Shown here piece by piece: positions 33,896 to 47,638 of a stretch of 64,000 bases of DNA. How positions within the stretch are numbered: the first letter of the stretch is position 1; each line of letters starts with the position of its first letter. The notes beneath the pieces are model-generated. The model was given only the letters and a program-made list of their open reading frames with translations. It was not told the DNA's origin and did no database searches. A program made the position numbers and the translations under genes. Where the stretch lies: NCBI GenBank assembly GCA_963678705.1, contig OY783220.1, forward strand, positions 12,049,001 to 12,113,000, read 5' to 3'. Origin of the DNA: Panorpa germanica (lineage: Eukaryota > Arthropoda > Insecta > Mecoptera > Panorpidae).

Positions 33896-36051
33896 CGCCA
33901 CTGTCCGTAACCTGATATTGTTGTTACTAAACTTTCTATTTTGAAAACCAATTTTAAATATATTCTATAACATATTTTCCTTCTTATCTTTCCTTTCTTA
34001 ACGATTACACCCTAGTTTAAGGGTTGAGGAGGGTAGTAAGGTGGTACGGTTTCGTAGACCTCTTACTGTGCCTCCCGCAATTGACGATGTTATTTTCTTT
34101 TTATTGTATGCGGGTGCCCGTGCCCGTGCCAATCCTCCAGTCATCCTAGTTCACTGCATTATCAGCTCCATGACGTGTCATAACACGGCTGGATTGGATT
34201 ATCCCTCTGGCGATCACTAGACACATTCGTGCACTAAACCATTAGCCTAGTCAAATGGGGATTAAATTCATTTCAAGATTTTATAAATTAATACGAGTTA
34301 TTAATCATATCCCCACAATAACGCGACGCGAGTCGAAATGTTATTTCTAGCTAAATGCATTTTATCAGCTGCCTTTTTATTCGTTTCTTGTGTATGTTAA
34401 TGTATTTAAAAAATAATAAATTATGTTTTAGTTAGAGTACGATTACCTTTCGGTTTTTTTTTATTCAATTATCTATTTTTATTACCAACCTGTGACTTGA
34501 TTACGTAATACTCCGGGTTTTGAATGAAAAGTTTCTTTTGTTACTACAACTTTTTTTTGTATGTATAAGACTGATGATTTCGTATTTATATTATTAACTA
34601 AACGATAACTAAAATATAAATTGTGGCGTTGAAAACTTATTTCATCTCATAAAACAGCGAGTATTTTGAACAATGGAGCCCAACAAGCAAACATATGAAA
34701 CTTACAATCCACACTATATTTATTTTATTGGTCTTTTTTGTCGTTCTGCTCGACAAAAGTGTCGTTTGTTTTTATTACGAAATCATATTGATATCAGTAA
34801 CTGGAATGACATTATGAAAATGTTATTTAAAGCTTTCATTCACCCTTATAAAAAGGTCCAAAATATACACACACACACACTAGAAAGCATTATCGTAACT
34901 TGCATTAAGTTACATTCCCACCTAGTGTTTCACATTTTAAATTTATTTTACAGTTACATATACTTTTAGAAATATGTAAACTTCCAAACATATAAACGCA
35001 AATCAAAATCTAAAGCTGCAATTAGTTAGATGAATAACGTATCTACATTTTAAGCTTTCTTTCACTGACTTTTAATGAGTTGGAACCGCGAAATTTGTTT
35101 TGAAAATGAATATTGCTATATTTTCTAGTTAAATTCCAATTTTTATATGACTGGTAACATTTCTAAGGGTTTGTCATAAATTTTATAAATTGCCATTGCT
35201 TAGAACTATAAGGAGTTTATTTTCATTATTTTTCTTAACAAAAATTCTGCCATCTTTCAAAAATTACTTTATGCAGATATTACAGTTTCAGTGACATTCT
35301 TTTCTTGTTAAAAAATAGTAAATACAAAAATAAGCATATACTGGGTTAAAACATCTACTTTCACTATTTTTATAGCTACTTTATTCGGTGATCTAGAACA
35401 TTTTACATAAATTTTAATGTCCAATTTTATCTCTAAATAACACAAAACATCTTGGAATTTAACTCTAAATATACCTCAAATTTATGACCAGCATTTTTCA
35501 GTAAAATATATATATTTTTAAATCACATCTCGTAATATTTTTTACAACACAAAGTAAATCTTTTCGTTCATCATTTTGATTTAAGTAACTCTAGTTACAG
35601 ATATTTCTAGCGCTCTATCTTTTTGTTGCTAGTAAGTACTACTGGTTGTAACTGGTCAATAAAAGAAATCGAAGGACCATGTCGTATGTCGTATTCCTAT
35701 ACAATACATTTGTAATGGGTCATCTCTCTCAGTTTATTGGCGTCGTAAAAACCTTGGAGTCTCGTAACTTGTTTTGATTTGGTAGATTTTGTTTCGTTAC
35801 GTTTCGGGGGTGGTATGGGGTGGGTAGCGTTTCCGTGGTGGTTCGTACACCACCCCTTACAAGGCGAGCTTTTATCTATAAGTGAAATGTCACAATTCGT
35901 CGTATCTGATAACTTTTATAGTGAATGAAATCCAAAATAAGATGAGTACTTGTTATAACTTGTATCTGTAACAATTTTGAGTAAAAGCAACTCGTATAAA
36001 CATTGTTGTATTAGCGGAATTTGGCTGTATGACTTTAGGCTAGCAAATATC
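33896..36051. other. AT-rich spacer
   Basis: The frame 34673-34969 (plus) starts at a well-placed ATG (GAACAATGG) and reads MEPNKQTYETYNPH, but the rest is unremarkable and runs through a CA repeat (34867-34880). It has no family match and I leave it uncalled. The rest holds nothing recognisable. Confidence 0.4.
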
Positions 36052-36430
36052 AGTTTCACACCACAGAGACACAGTTTCGAAAACAGTTTTGTTGTAAAAA
36101 AACAAAACAAAAACATATTTTGTTTTATTAAAAAACAGTTCTGTTTTTTGAAAACCGACTGGTTTTGTTTTTAGTGTTTTCCTGTGTGTCCCATAAAAAT
36201 TATAAACATGATAAACAACAACTGACAAGCGAAAATGTTCACAAAAAACAACAAACGTTTTTCCTTTTGGTCTTAACGACTCCAGATGGGAATGTGTTTT
36301 GTTTACTAAAACCGCAACAAAAGATAAAAATGTTTGAAGAACTGTCACTTTGGTGTAAATATTGGTGCTTTTCTTTAGAAAAACAAGTGTTTGTTCGTGT
36401 TTTATTGAACTGTCTCTCTGGTGTGAAACT
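36052..36430 (+). mobile_element. Short inverted-repeat DNA element, family C, full copy
   Basis: This 379-bp element begins AGTTTCACACCA and ends TGGTGTGAAACT, a 12-bp perfect terminal repeat that continues imperfectly (AGAGACA...). The flanks carry ATC on both sides, a possible 3-bp target duplication. There is no transposase. Copies at 13697 and 33500 lie in the same orientation. Superfamily not assigned. Confidence 0.8.
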
Positions 36431-39400
36431 ATCATAAGGGACTATGCACTTCAATGGCCCTGGATACGTCTCAAAGAATTCTACATTATAATTCGACACT
36501 GGACACGAGATTTGGGGCATTTAAAGTTAAGAAAATTGATATACGCGAGTGCATTTTTCAATTGAATATTAATAAATAATTTGTATGTGTCATCCACATT
36601 AGTGTGACTCCAACATACACGGTATATACACATATACAAGTTCATACACGGATTGAAAGGTTCATTGTATTGGTGAATGAAGCATCGAACGTAGATTTAT
36701 GTCTATTTTATGTTACATAATGAAGGTACATCATCTGCTTTTATGGAGTCAAGTATATACAATGACCTGCACATAAAGTAAATTTAAATCAGTAAAAAGC
36801 GTCAAGATTGTCCAAGTTACGTCAATCATTGGAATTGTATGACATCAATCAAATCCGTTCTGTCCAGTTGAACAAACAATTTGTAAACATAGGCCAAACA
36901 TTGTTTTAGGTTTATAGAGTTCGAGGAAACATATGTAAGGAAAAATGGATAATTTTGTGAAGGTCTGAGTACGTATTTCTTTTAGCAATCAATATTTTTG
37001 GACTTGTTACACACACGAAATAAAACCTTTGTTAACATTGTCAAAGAATTTCGCCTGCAGCAAAATGTTGTTGCAGGTTCTATTTATAAAAACAAAATAC
37101 TTAAATTTTTATGGCGCCACCGATAAAATAAGCGTTATCTCTTAACCGACTGTTATCCAAAACTGGACTCCCGGAGCTTTAAATTTTACAGTTGAGCAAG
37201 CACCAAATAACTCACAGTACATTTTAATCGTCCATTAAATTTTAGTCATTATTTGATTATTCATAAAACCATATTTTAATGTTTTTATTTACTCATATTC
37301 GTATTTGTTTTACACATGCGCGGCTTTATCAACAAAATACATAATCATAGTTTTATGTTTATCATAAAGTATATTTTATTTTGACATTGATGTGAATGAC
37401 GTTTGTCAATAATGTGCAACGGAACTACGTCATAACAATATAAACATATGAAGCAAAAATATGCGCGCTGAGTTATTGTTAGCAGTGATTTTAGATTGGG
37501 TGCTTATGGTACATCTCTTGTGTGCGTTTGCCTCGGTTGGGTCTGGGGATGCGCAATGGTCCAAATATTACGATCTGAAATAGTTTACTTCCTGTCTTGC
37601 GTTTGATAGGCGCATAAAATCCTGTACTCTATGTCCCCTATGCCTACGTCGAAAAACAAGTTCTTCAATTTTTGATAGACAGAGAAAATACAAAATAGAA
37701 TCAGTGACGGCTGCTGGTTTCTAGCTTATAGAGAATTGTGACTTAAAGTTGCAATAAAACAACTTTTTACTTTTATTTTAATTTTTTACTTTTTGCTATT
37801 TAACTTTCAATTCATAAAAAGTTGAAGATTCAGAAAGTTAAATTTTGCATGTGTATTACGGTATTCAATGCTAACAATTTTTGAAAATTAGAAATTAAAA
37901 TATTGGAAAAGGTTTGGAGAAAAGTCAAATTTTGAAATACATAATAACAAAATATGTTATTAAGAAAACGAATTTCAAAATTCAAAAATTTTATTTGGGG
38001 GCACGGGGGCGGTTTCTGCCGAGGGTAAAAATAGGGCTAGAAAGTTGAAATTTTATATATGGGCTAACTTTGGTACCTAATTTACAAATCGAAAAAAAAA
38101 TCCCAAATTTTGAAAAAAAAGTTGTTCAAATAATGAACAAATGGTAAAAATATATTTTTTTAGTCAGTTTATATGAAAAATTATTTGTTGTTATATGTAA
38201 AATAAATATGTTCTATATTAGACTTAAATATATAATTAAAAAATGTAATTAAAATTTGAAATGAAGTTCAATTCACACACAAAAGACAGTCGTTGCTACG
38301 TGCGTTGTGGAATATTTCTTCGAGCGAAAATAAGTTTTAATAACGAATTATGTTACTAGCAGTTTGTACGTCCCTGCCTTCAACCCCTCCTCTCCCTCAC
38401 ATACTTCTCCCTAACACGTAATTGTCTGTGCTTTACCTTGAAGCAACTACACACTGGGATGATGCTGATGATGTTGATGATGATGGTGAAGTTGATGGTA
38501 CGTGGAAGTAATTTAAAATCATATTACACGTTCAAGTCAATGATTTTCTATTATTGTTATAAAAAAACATTGCAGATCATAAATCATTAGTTAAGCTCTC
38601 AATAAAACATAATAAAAACAAGGCTATTAATTTGTTGAATACGTAATCTCTATATTCGCTTGTTATTAGCTATACCACGTGACCACGTTTTATGAGCGAG
38701 CCGTGCAACGAAAGGGAAATCAGTTAATAACAAATATTTTTGTACTTGAACAATTCTTACTGCAATATGAATCTATCATAAAGGTCATAAATTGAAAGAA
38801 CAGATTTTCTATGTAAAATTTAAGATTTTAGTACTGCAAAAAGTATTAAAACTTTTTTTACGTGTAATTCAAGATAAACGTAACAAAAGTGACTTTCTTG
38901 AGAACGTCCTTAAATCGAGGTTTATATTGTGAGATTATATTTAAGGTAAACTGACCATAGTATACCACTGAGGTTGTTTTACCACTAGATTAAACGAGTA
39001 TTTTATTATTCCAGTAAACTCCAAACCACACTCAATCATGACTAACCGACGATTAATCTGTTGTGATCCATAATATAATACATGGGAATATAGGAATAGC
39101 GTTGGACGCGGATAACTCCATCTATGATATATAGATTGCATTTACAATCCCCGTTTAATTACAAACTTGTTAATTATTGCAACAGATCATCAATATTGGT
39201 TAGCTTCACACCAATCTCACATTTGTGATAATCATAACCGTTTGTTAACACAGATTCACTAGCATCCTGAAAACTTTATTTTGCCTCGAAACAAATGCTG
39301 TAACAGTAAACTCATTAGAACAACTAGGAGCTAGAGAATCCTGCCGCTCGGTTAGATTTATCAGTATAAATCATTACTCAAACGCTGATAACTGGAATTC

Positions 39401-39645
39401 ATTGCTGCGACTGCTTTAAAACGATTACTGTTCATAGTTTTAATTTAAGCTTAAATGATTGTGTTATAACACTCATTTATATATTAGTTATCTCTGTGTG
39501 TGTTTATTTACAATTTGTTGTGATTAGAATCGCGGTAATTGCATTTAAAGAATCAGGAAAATTAAAGGGACAATACTCTACAAAAGAATCGTTCTACCTT
39601 TGACGTCATGATTGTACTATAAAATAAGTTTTAAGCTTTAAAGCC
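36431..39645. other. Spacer with minor repeats
   Basis: The interval 37980-38120 (GGGTAAAAATAGGGCTAGAA, then AAGTTGAAATTTTATATATG) resembles low-complexity segments common in insect interspersed repeats. A GATGATG-type microsatellite lies at 38458-38500. No gene is seen. Confidence 0.45.
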
Positions 39646-39895
39646 TCATTTCCACTCACTGTTTTGATATTAAATTTACTGTTTTTATTTAATATTGAAA
39701 TCTAGATTTCAGGTTCCCGCTTAAGCATTCATTTTCACATTTGTGTTTTAATTTAAGTTTAGTTAATTTAGTTGGTGCGTATGCATCGTTAGTAATATAA
39801 ATTTTGACAATTGTGAAATAAATAAAATTGCTATTTTTAATAACAATTAGTAATGGAAATTGTTTTCACTTCCATATTTTTCAAAAACTGACGTT
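39646..39895 (+). mobile_element. Family A inverted-repeat element, 3'-truncated
   Basis: Starts TCATTTCCACTCACTG (one change from the consensus terminus) after TTTAAAGCC and matches the copies at 5718 and 62112 for about 250 bp. The right half is missing. Confidence 0.75.
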
Positions 39896-39964
39896 TCTTA
39901 AGATTCTTTTAAAAACATATATAAATAAATGATTCTTTTATAACAGTTACATGTGCATAATAGC

Positions 39965-40105
39965 TTATACAAGGTGCGGCAGTATAACTTCCTTTTTTAA
40001 AAAGCGCGCCATTCAGTCGGTTGATGTCGTAGCAAAGCGCTAGTGGTCTTGTTCGAGAGGTGGGACAATAAAGTTTTGTAAATGTATTGCCTACAAAAAT
40101 AAGAT
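39965..40105 (+). mobile_element. Possible mariner-like terminal fragment
   Basis: The sequence TACAAGGTGCGGCAGTATAA and the following stretch (AAAAGCGCGCCATTCAGTCG, then TGGGACAATAAAGTT) resemble, from memory, the start of mariner-family elements found in insects, including the TA target dinucleotide. No matching right end and no transposase frame are present. The minus-strand frame over it (39909-40118) is probably incidental. Confidence 0.3.
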
Positions 40106-41435
40106 ACTCTTTTTCCATTATTACAAGTGTAACATATTCTATGAAACCCTATAAACCTGGCAAGAATAAGAATGACTCTAATGTAGTAACTACGTATTAA
40201 AGCAAGACTATTCCCGGATTATCCAATTGCAAGTGTCTGTCTTATGAATGAACCTAATTAGCACGGTCTTCACACCATGACTTCACTGAATAATTGACAT
40301 TTGCAATTAGTAATTCATCACCTAGTTAGACGATTGGTTATCCCGGACCAATGACATTTAATAATATGTTTCCTATTAATTATCAATAACTCAGGACTCT
40401 GTTGTTTGCTGGTGTTGAACCAGTCCCTCTCCTTCCTCTTCCCCTGTCACGCCTGATTCGCTGCACTTGCTTTGGGTGATGCATCTCGCGATCTGACATT
40501 TCTCGCACAGTGTAGTACCAACAGTATCAGTGCTAATTTGATGAATTCCTTTCTGATTAAATTAGTATTTGTGAGCAGGCAGGTACGTTTACATCAAATT
40601 GTGAGTTGCTGGAAGTTGGACACGATTTCTTAAGAACTAGTGCTTTAATCTTATTGAAATTTTGCACTTCTTATAGATAGTGATTAAACAAAATTTATAT
40701 ATTAAAAATAAGAATAGAAAATATGTTTCTCCCTTTTAAAGGTGCCCCAGAATGGATTTTTTAACTAAACTTGTATGGATTTTCTCGAAAATTGTTCCCA
40801 AATGAATGTAAACGCACTGGATCGTTGCCAAATAGTCCACGTGGTTCTCCTGGACACAGGACAATGGTTTTACGTAATTGATACGGTGATATATAGCCTT
40901 CAGCTTAGTGTCCAGTGTCATCGAACAATTACTGTTTAGACGACATATAGAAGGTGATGAAGTGTTAATTCATGTACAGGCCGCTAGTTGGCACCACGGT
41001 ACAAGAGAATGAGAGAGATAGATTGTGTTGTGTGGCTGTAAGAGGCCAATATATACTAGTGAGATTAATTGCAACTAAATTACATATCCTCGTACTCGAA
41101 CTCCACGAAATATAATTACATAGATTGGTGAACATGAACCGAGACCTGCTAGCTGCTAGGCTGCTACTATGTATGTCTGGATGATGTGATACATTGTGGC
41201 ATTGTTGCAACGTTACTGGAGGATCAATCAGATTACTATAAATGAGTTTGATTTTGATTTATATGGGGCCTTCAAGGGATTTGCCAGATATTACGTAATC
41301 AAAGTTATCACTGGAATATTTGATGTGAGTAATGATAATAACTCGGTTTAATAAAGAATGCCAAAAGATGTTCTTCAATGTTGAAAAATTGCTTTTGTGT
41401 TAACCTCATTCGTTTCAATATTCTATTCTATATAT
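40106..41435. other. Spacer
   Basis: Minus-strand frames at 40736-40921 and 40965-41210 lack family or splice support. Nothing else is seen. Confidence 0.45.
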
Positions 41436-41549
41436 ATTTATAAATACGAGTATGAGTATTTCAAATATAGAGATTAAATTAGATAAAGTCAATAAGGTTT
41501 TATAGACTCTCTCTGCTTTCAAATATCTGTTTATAGTCTTCAAGCATAC
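41436..41549 (-). repeat. Interspersed repeat family E, copy 2 (minus)
   Basis: The reverse complement matches 22912-23045 throughout, with about 20 scattered differences and small gaps. Confidence 0.65.
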
Positions 41550-41848
41550 TACAGTTTTGTCTGCTTAGATTTAGTTAACTGTTAGTGGGTTATTACATTG
41601 TACAGTAGATATAAGTAACATTAGTATGACCTATGATGAGTCTAAATATTACTACTTCTAGCAGTATATTTTGTGTTAACATCAAAATATTATATTTGTA
41701 ATGGTTATATTTATTTTAGAACATTTTAACGTATTTTCCAGAGGCTGTGATCTGCTAAATGGGGTGCATAACCCCCGATGAACCGATGGAACACACAAGA
41801 AAGTTATTTACATGAAAATATGTGAAACTATCAAGATATTTATTAATA

Positions 41849-42133
41849 CATGTAAAGAAATTATATTTCTTTAGTTGGTACAAAGCTCGTCTGTCGGTAA
41901 AACAGTGACCGTTCAGTGAAAATATATTCTCATGAACGCCATAGATGGTGTTGTAACGGCTAACGGCTTAGTTAGTTATTTAGTTAAGTGCATATTGTGA
42001 GGTTATAATAAAATTAGATAAAAGGGAATTGACAATTTATGGTAAGTAATAAACTTTAAATATCAAATTACGAAAATAAACTTTAAATTTCAGAAACAAC
42101 ACATAAGTATGTTTAAAATTTACAATTCCTAAT
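41849..42133 (+). repeat. Interspersed repeat family B, copy 4
   Basis: The upstream ATGTAAAGAAATTATATTT and TTTAGTTGGTA words match copy 1. The next 120 bases (GTCGGTAAAACAGTGACC..., AACGCCATAGATGGTG) instead match copy 5. The 3' half (ATTAGATAAAAGGGAATTGA to TTTACAATTCCTAATT) matches all copies. Confidence 0.65.
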
Positions 42134-42639
42134 TAAACTAAAATTGAAATTAAATAGCTAATTTATTTTATAACACGAATAGTACGTATCTAATATTTGT
42201 AGTCATTTGTCAACTTGTAACTCTTAAGAAAGAATTAACGTTGCTTTGCGATGAGGAAAACGCTATCAAAATATTACTATGATCTTCTCCATCCGTTTAT
42301 TAAAATTTAAATGATCACAAACAAACCATTTTATGTTTTTGCGCAATTAACCGATAAAAAACAATGAGTTTTACTTTAGGCGCGTGTTCCGTGACTTAAA
42401 AGAGCGCGTCCATTTGGGCGTATGATGCAGCATTCACTTCACTGGTCCTGTGAAGTCTTGTTTCTAAATCGCTGTGATCACTCGCGCTCCATCTGAAAAG
42501 GATGGAGAGGTGGTAAGCGGCGAGACCGCTAAACTTTTGCGAGTTCATTGAATTCACCGAGATACAGATTTATAGGTTATTGATATAGTAAACGTAACAC
42601 TGACTCTGCACCAAATATATTGACGTCACATTTATATCT

Positions 42640-42945
42640 TTCTTTCTCCTTTAAGAGCGTAACAACCTATTGTAGGTCTTAGCTGCCTCAACAGCACGCT
42701 TCTTCTAACTCAATCGGTAACTCTTTGCCAGTTTTTTACTTTCAAAGTTTTGATGTCCTCTACTGTATCGTACGAATGTTACATGTTCCAATATTCAAGT
42801 TCTTTTTCACGCCTGTATCAGTTTTTTACGAGGTAAGGCTGTTAACCCTACGCCCAACCCCATTTTAGTCGCCTCTTACGACATGCATTGGGCTACATTG
42901 GGACTATTCTTACCCCTTGGGGCACCCCGGTCACCACGCAGGGTA
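42640..42945 (-). repeat. SINE-like segment with the GTCGTAAGAGGCGACT motif
   Basis: On the minus strand the segment holds GGGGTAAGAATAGTCCCA, then ATGTCGTAAGAGGCGACTAA and GGGTTGGGCGTAGGG. This motif block recurs, as far as I remember, in interspersed repeats of many arthropods and molluscs. No tRNA-derived head or clear ends can be seen, so the element type stays open. Confidence 0.4.
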
Positions 42946-45900
42946 TTTATAGCTTTATGCGCGATTATAATACTTAAACTTTGTCTTAAATTTCTATAAA
43001 ATGATATTGAATAGTTAAATACATTTCTTCATGGCTTGATGTTAATTTAAGTAAGTTCTTTATCTGTGAACATTTAACAGAGTCGTCTACTAGACTCAGA
43101 CTGGACTGCTCCAGGAGTTGAACTATTTGCTGTACGTGCCGCGCCGTCGTTTACGATAGAGCTCCTACACCTGTTAATCAGTATCGAAGTGTTTTGATCA
43201 GTTTAATGCATTTTACGACGTCTGGCTTCACGTTGCACAACTTTAAGTAATCAAATTAAATGCATCCACTTCATTGCATATATAATTTCACTACTTTAGT
43301 AAATTTAGTTTGTTCGTAAATGTCCGTTTATTGAAAAAGAAAATGAATTATATTTTAGAACAAGAATACGTATAAACCCACCAGAAATTCCTGCAGTTCC
43401 GATATGAACACAATATCAAAAATGTGTATTTGATAGAACAATATTTCCTGCTTTGAATTATTTTTTATTCGAAAGATTTAAACATTTAAAAGCTATTTAT
43501 ATAAAGAAATAAAGAGAGAACACTTTCAAACGCATTTGAATTCAATTTCTACATCTCATTGATATTTATAACGAAAGCTATATACGAGTACATAACACTT
43601 GAACAACTTTGCAAATAACGATAACGGCTATTGAGCTTAAAAGCACTAAGGAGCTTTTCTTGTGTAGTGGTAGATATGTCGCTTTTAAATCGATGCTTTT
43701 GTGTTTAGTGTAGTTAAGAAAACATAATTTATAAATAGGATGCAAGACGATCTTTCAGAGTGATGCTCAATTGAAAAATTGGAAACGATGCAAAAGAAGT
43801 ATTTTTGCTCATATGTATAATGTATTACAAAAATGCATACATATATTATTATTATTTTGCAAATCATTAAATTACATATCATTTTGTTACTTTACATTGT
43901 TTACATTGAATTACTTAAGACGATAGGATCATGATTTCCTTTAGGACCAACGGTCATATAATAATGTTTAGGACGAGACGAGGTTTAATTTACTGTATTT
44001 AGTATGAAAAGGAGAATAAGATCCCTTATAGGATCAGGATAGGTCTAAAATTTTGACTCGGGTTACTATTTCCTCTGATTTTACCATCTTTTCGTCATTA
44101 TTGACAACACTAATATTTCATATAAAGTAAAAAGATTTTAGCATATTGTGTTTAGAGTTTCCTTGTTTCCATCTAGTAAGAAAATTAAACCGACCGGAAC
44201 GACATCTATCCGCAGTTCTGAACATGAGTGCTCCTAGTAGCTAGAGCTACCCTGGTGAATCGTACGAATCTCTGCAATTTACTTCTGAGCAAGACACAAA
44301 GTTCTTGAGGAGACTCACAAAAACCGCGAAGCTCTTTAAAACTGAAATGCACTAAAAGCTTGAAGTGTATAAAACTTTTGTATTTATTTGAAAAGCTTTT
44401 ATCAGTATTTAGGTAAGAAATTATATGTAAACTTCAATCTTAGATTTATGTTTTGTGCTTTCATAAGAAGTTCCATTTAAAAATATTGTCAATAAAGTTG
44501 TTGTATAACTGCATGGTCTCTTTCTTAGATGCCACTCAATCTTCTTGGTTTTATTGTGATACAGGACAAAGAAAAACAATTGTTTTAAAATATTTTAATT
44601 TTAAAGCCAGCGACAATTGGAACTCGGTGATTAGAAACCTGTGAAATTTGTCACCCACTCTAAATTTTCTATTTCGTATTAAATAAATACAATTGCTTGC
44701 ATAATTTCCTTGTCAAACATTTATTTTTAGTGTGCAATAAAAAAAAAACGAAAAAATTACTAAAATTTCCATTTATTTTCCCGGTGCTCTGAATATGAAT
44801 GTTACTACCATACGCTATATATTAAACCTCACTCCCGCACTCCCACCCTGCGTAATTTAAGACATCTATATCTTCATCTTTGGCATAACACTCTCACTTA
44901 TGCCACACAGGGACATTTTATACGGCCCGTGCATTTTATGTGAATTTATGGCTTTTTAAGAAATGCATTAGTTAAATTTATTGGGGCGCACTGCTCCCTA
45001 TACATATTAGATTTTTAAAGTGAAAGTCAATGTGACCTTACAAACACAATAAAACTATATTTTATATTTGTATGTGTTGTGCTTTTACGGGTTTTAATAA
45101 TATTTATTACTATTGTGCTTTAAAGTATTTTTAAAATGGAGATGTGCTTTTAAAAAGCTCTCGTAGCCATAAAACTCAAATCGTTTAAAGGAATTACGGT
45201 TTTGTATTTTTCTAAAATCAGATCTTAAATATTGTTTATTATTTTAATAGAATTTCTGTTGCGTATGCTATATGTATATTGTCATATGCAGAACAGAGAT
45301 AGCAATAGTTAGAATGGTAGAGACTACACCAAAATGATACAGTTTACGTCCTAGTATATTTTCTTCTGTTCCAGTCAGAGTTCTATTCAATGGTGATGCC
45401 TTGTTTTTAATTTCTAATTGAACTATAAAATAAATGCTTTACTCAAACAAAAAACTAAATATCTCAAACAAAAACAATTCTCCATTATTGATAATTAAAA
45501 TATTCTGCAGTAAAACAAATTACGTGTTATTAATTACGGTAAATTAATTACTTAACACAAAGTTCAACACAAAATAAATAAATTTAACTGCAGGTAATAA
45601 AAATCAACAATTGCAAGTTGCACCGCGCGTGTGCACGTATATTTTTTGTTCTCCATTGCCAGTGTAATTATATTAAAAGCACAGATCAAAAAGTTTTTAA
45701 TTAAAAGCTGTATGTAACGATTTGTTAAATATTTAATGGTCTGATCAATTGCAATACATGAAATTCACACTGACGGTGACGCTACCGATGATGATGATGA
45801 TGACGACTGATGTAAAAACAGTAAAACACCGTCTGGTGTAATTCAATCAGGTGATTACGTTGCGCGATTGCGTGCCGAATGGCAAATCCTCGAATGCAAC

Positions 45901-47637
45901 GAGGGGAGGTGAGGTAAAATGCAATCAATAAAATAAATACAAGTGAAAATGCTTTGTTTATTATTTTAATTGAATAAATACCGAGCTATGCTGCATTTAT
46001 TAATAAACGATCATACCAGCCTAATGTATATGTGCCCTAAACATAGCTGGAACCTTCTGTAGGGTGATTCAGATGCGTGCAACTTCATGACCACCCCCTC
46101 AAGTATCTTGTTCTACAAATGAATATTATTTATAGAACTAGGTAGATTTTCCTTGTCTATTTTGTATAAATTATTAAAATTCAATAAAGAAATCTCTTAA
46201 CAACAAATGCACAATCTAAATAATATTCGTTTCATTTTCATAACCACCTTTGAAATTGAGGTACCATAGTTAGCCTATATATAACCCGGCACTTATTTTA
46301 TAGATGATATTTTATGCAAAAGGGAACTATAAGTTGGATGTAAGATAAAAAAAAGTGTTATAAAAAGTATTATAAGTGACTAAAGTTCTGAACCTATATC
46401 TCCATCTTTGCTAAGTACGATTAAGTTGCAAACAATTGCTTAAACAGTCAGCAAGCAATAAAAAGCTAATCATGTGTGAAAAACAACATATGCATCGTAT
46501 GCGGATGCGTGCAAATATAATTACATTTGTCATGACGCGTTAGATTCGTCTGTAACTTTGTTTGAAAACGTTTAGTCAAATTATAAAAACATAAAAGTTT
46601 ATATTTTTATTTGATAATTGAGAGCAATTTAAGTATTAAAAATACTTTGAACAAATTGACAATTGTTTCTAAGGAATATTAAAACAAGATAATAGTGAAT
46701 CATAAAACAAACCCGTTCAATACTTTTAAAACTACTTTACCCCGTCACAAAGTAACGTATGTCTTATTACTAAATGAATATTAAATTTACTTTAATTGTG
46801 TAGCAAATGATGTAGCTATTCAATTACATTAAAATAAATCTTCCAAGAGATTCGTAGTCTTTGATCTATGGAGTGCTTTCGCCTCCTCAATCTCCCCTTC
46901 CCTCCAAGTCTGTATCACTTTGTGGGCTTATCGTGGCTTATTTCTTAGTGATTATATGTTATTATTATTATGATATTTGCAATCTAGATATAACTAAAAC
47001 ACGCTTGTTCTTTTACTGTTCTATATCATACATTTCTACATATACACGGGCATTTATTCGTACATGCGTGCGTGTTTGTGTGTGTGATATCTTACATAAA
47101 TCTAGATTTAGGGACAAAATACACTTTATTAAATAAGAGAACATAAACTCAGAAGATTACAGTTGGTAATTCTTTTGTAATAGATACAGAGAATTACTTT
47201 ATTTAAATACTTAAGCTTTGCTAAGTTATTATAATATTTAAGAAAGATTTATTTTAAATCTAAATGAAATTTTGTTATTATAAAAGATTTATCAGAATAA
47301 CAGAGTGCATGAAAAACTGATCTAAATTTGGTACTGCTCTAAATCTGTGTTTTCTAACACGAAGTTTACACCTTTCTAGAACATGGAATCTAATTTCTTC
47401 TTACTAAATATATTGAAAATTACTTTTACATGACTGTAGCAGTCATCGCGTTCGATCCCTGGACCAGTGTTGTATTTTCTGGTTTTGGTTGTTAATAAAT
47501 TAAATTGATTATGTATTTGGTAGCAGTTTTCATCTAAAACCAATTCTTCATCCAGTTTCACATGAATGGAAAGTAAAGAGGAAATCTAAAATAATTAGCT
47601 TCCACTTTAATACACTTACGTAACAACATCAGTTCTA
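42946..47637. other. Long AT-rich spacer
   Basis: I see no supported gene. A GATGATGATGATGAT microsatellite lies at about 45787-45804 and a palindromic A/T-rich stretch at about 45520-45560. Frames at 43685-43882 (minus), 44453-44644 and 46861-47136 (plus) are noise-like. Confidence 0.5.
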
Positions 47638-47638
47638 G

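Noticed and set aside
34673..34969. 98-codon plus-strand frame with a good start context
   Set aside because: After the first 25 residues it runs through a CA repeat and AT-rich sequence; no donor site or family resemblance was found.
36040..36435. 131-codon minus-strand frame and overlapping plus-strand frames
   Set aside because: They lie entirely inside the family C inverted-repeat element; related frames shift and break in the other copies at 13697 and 33500.
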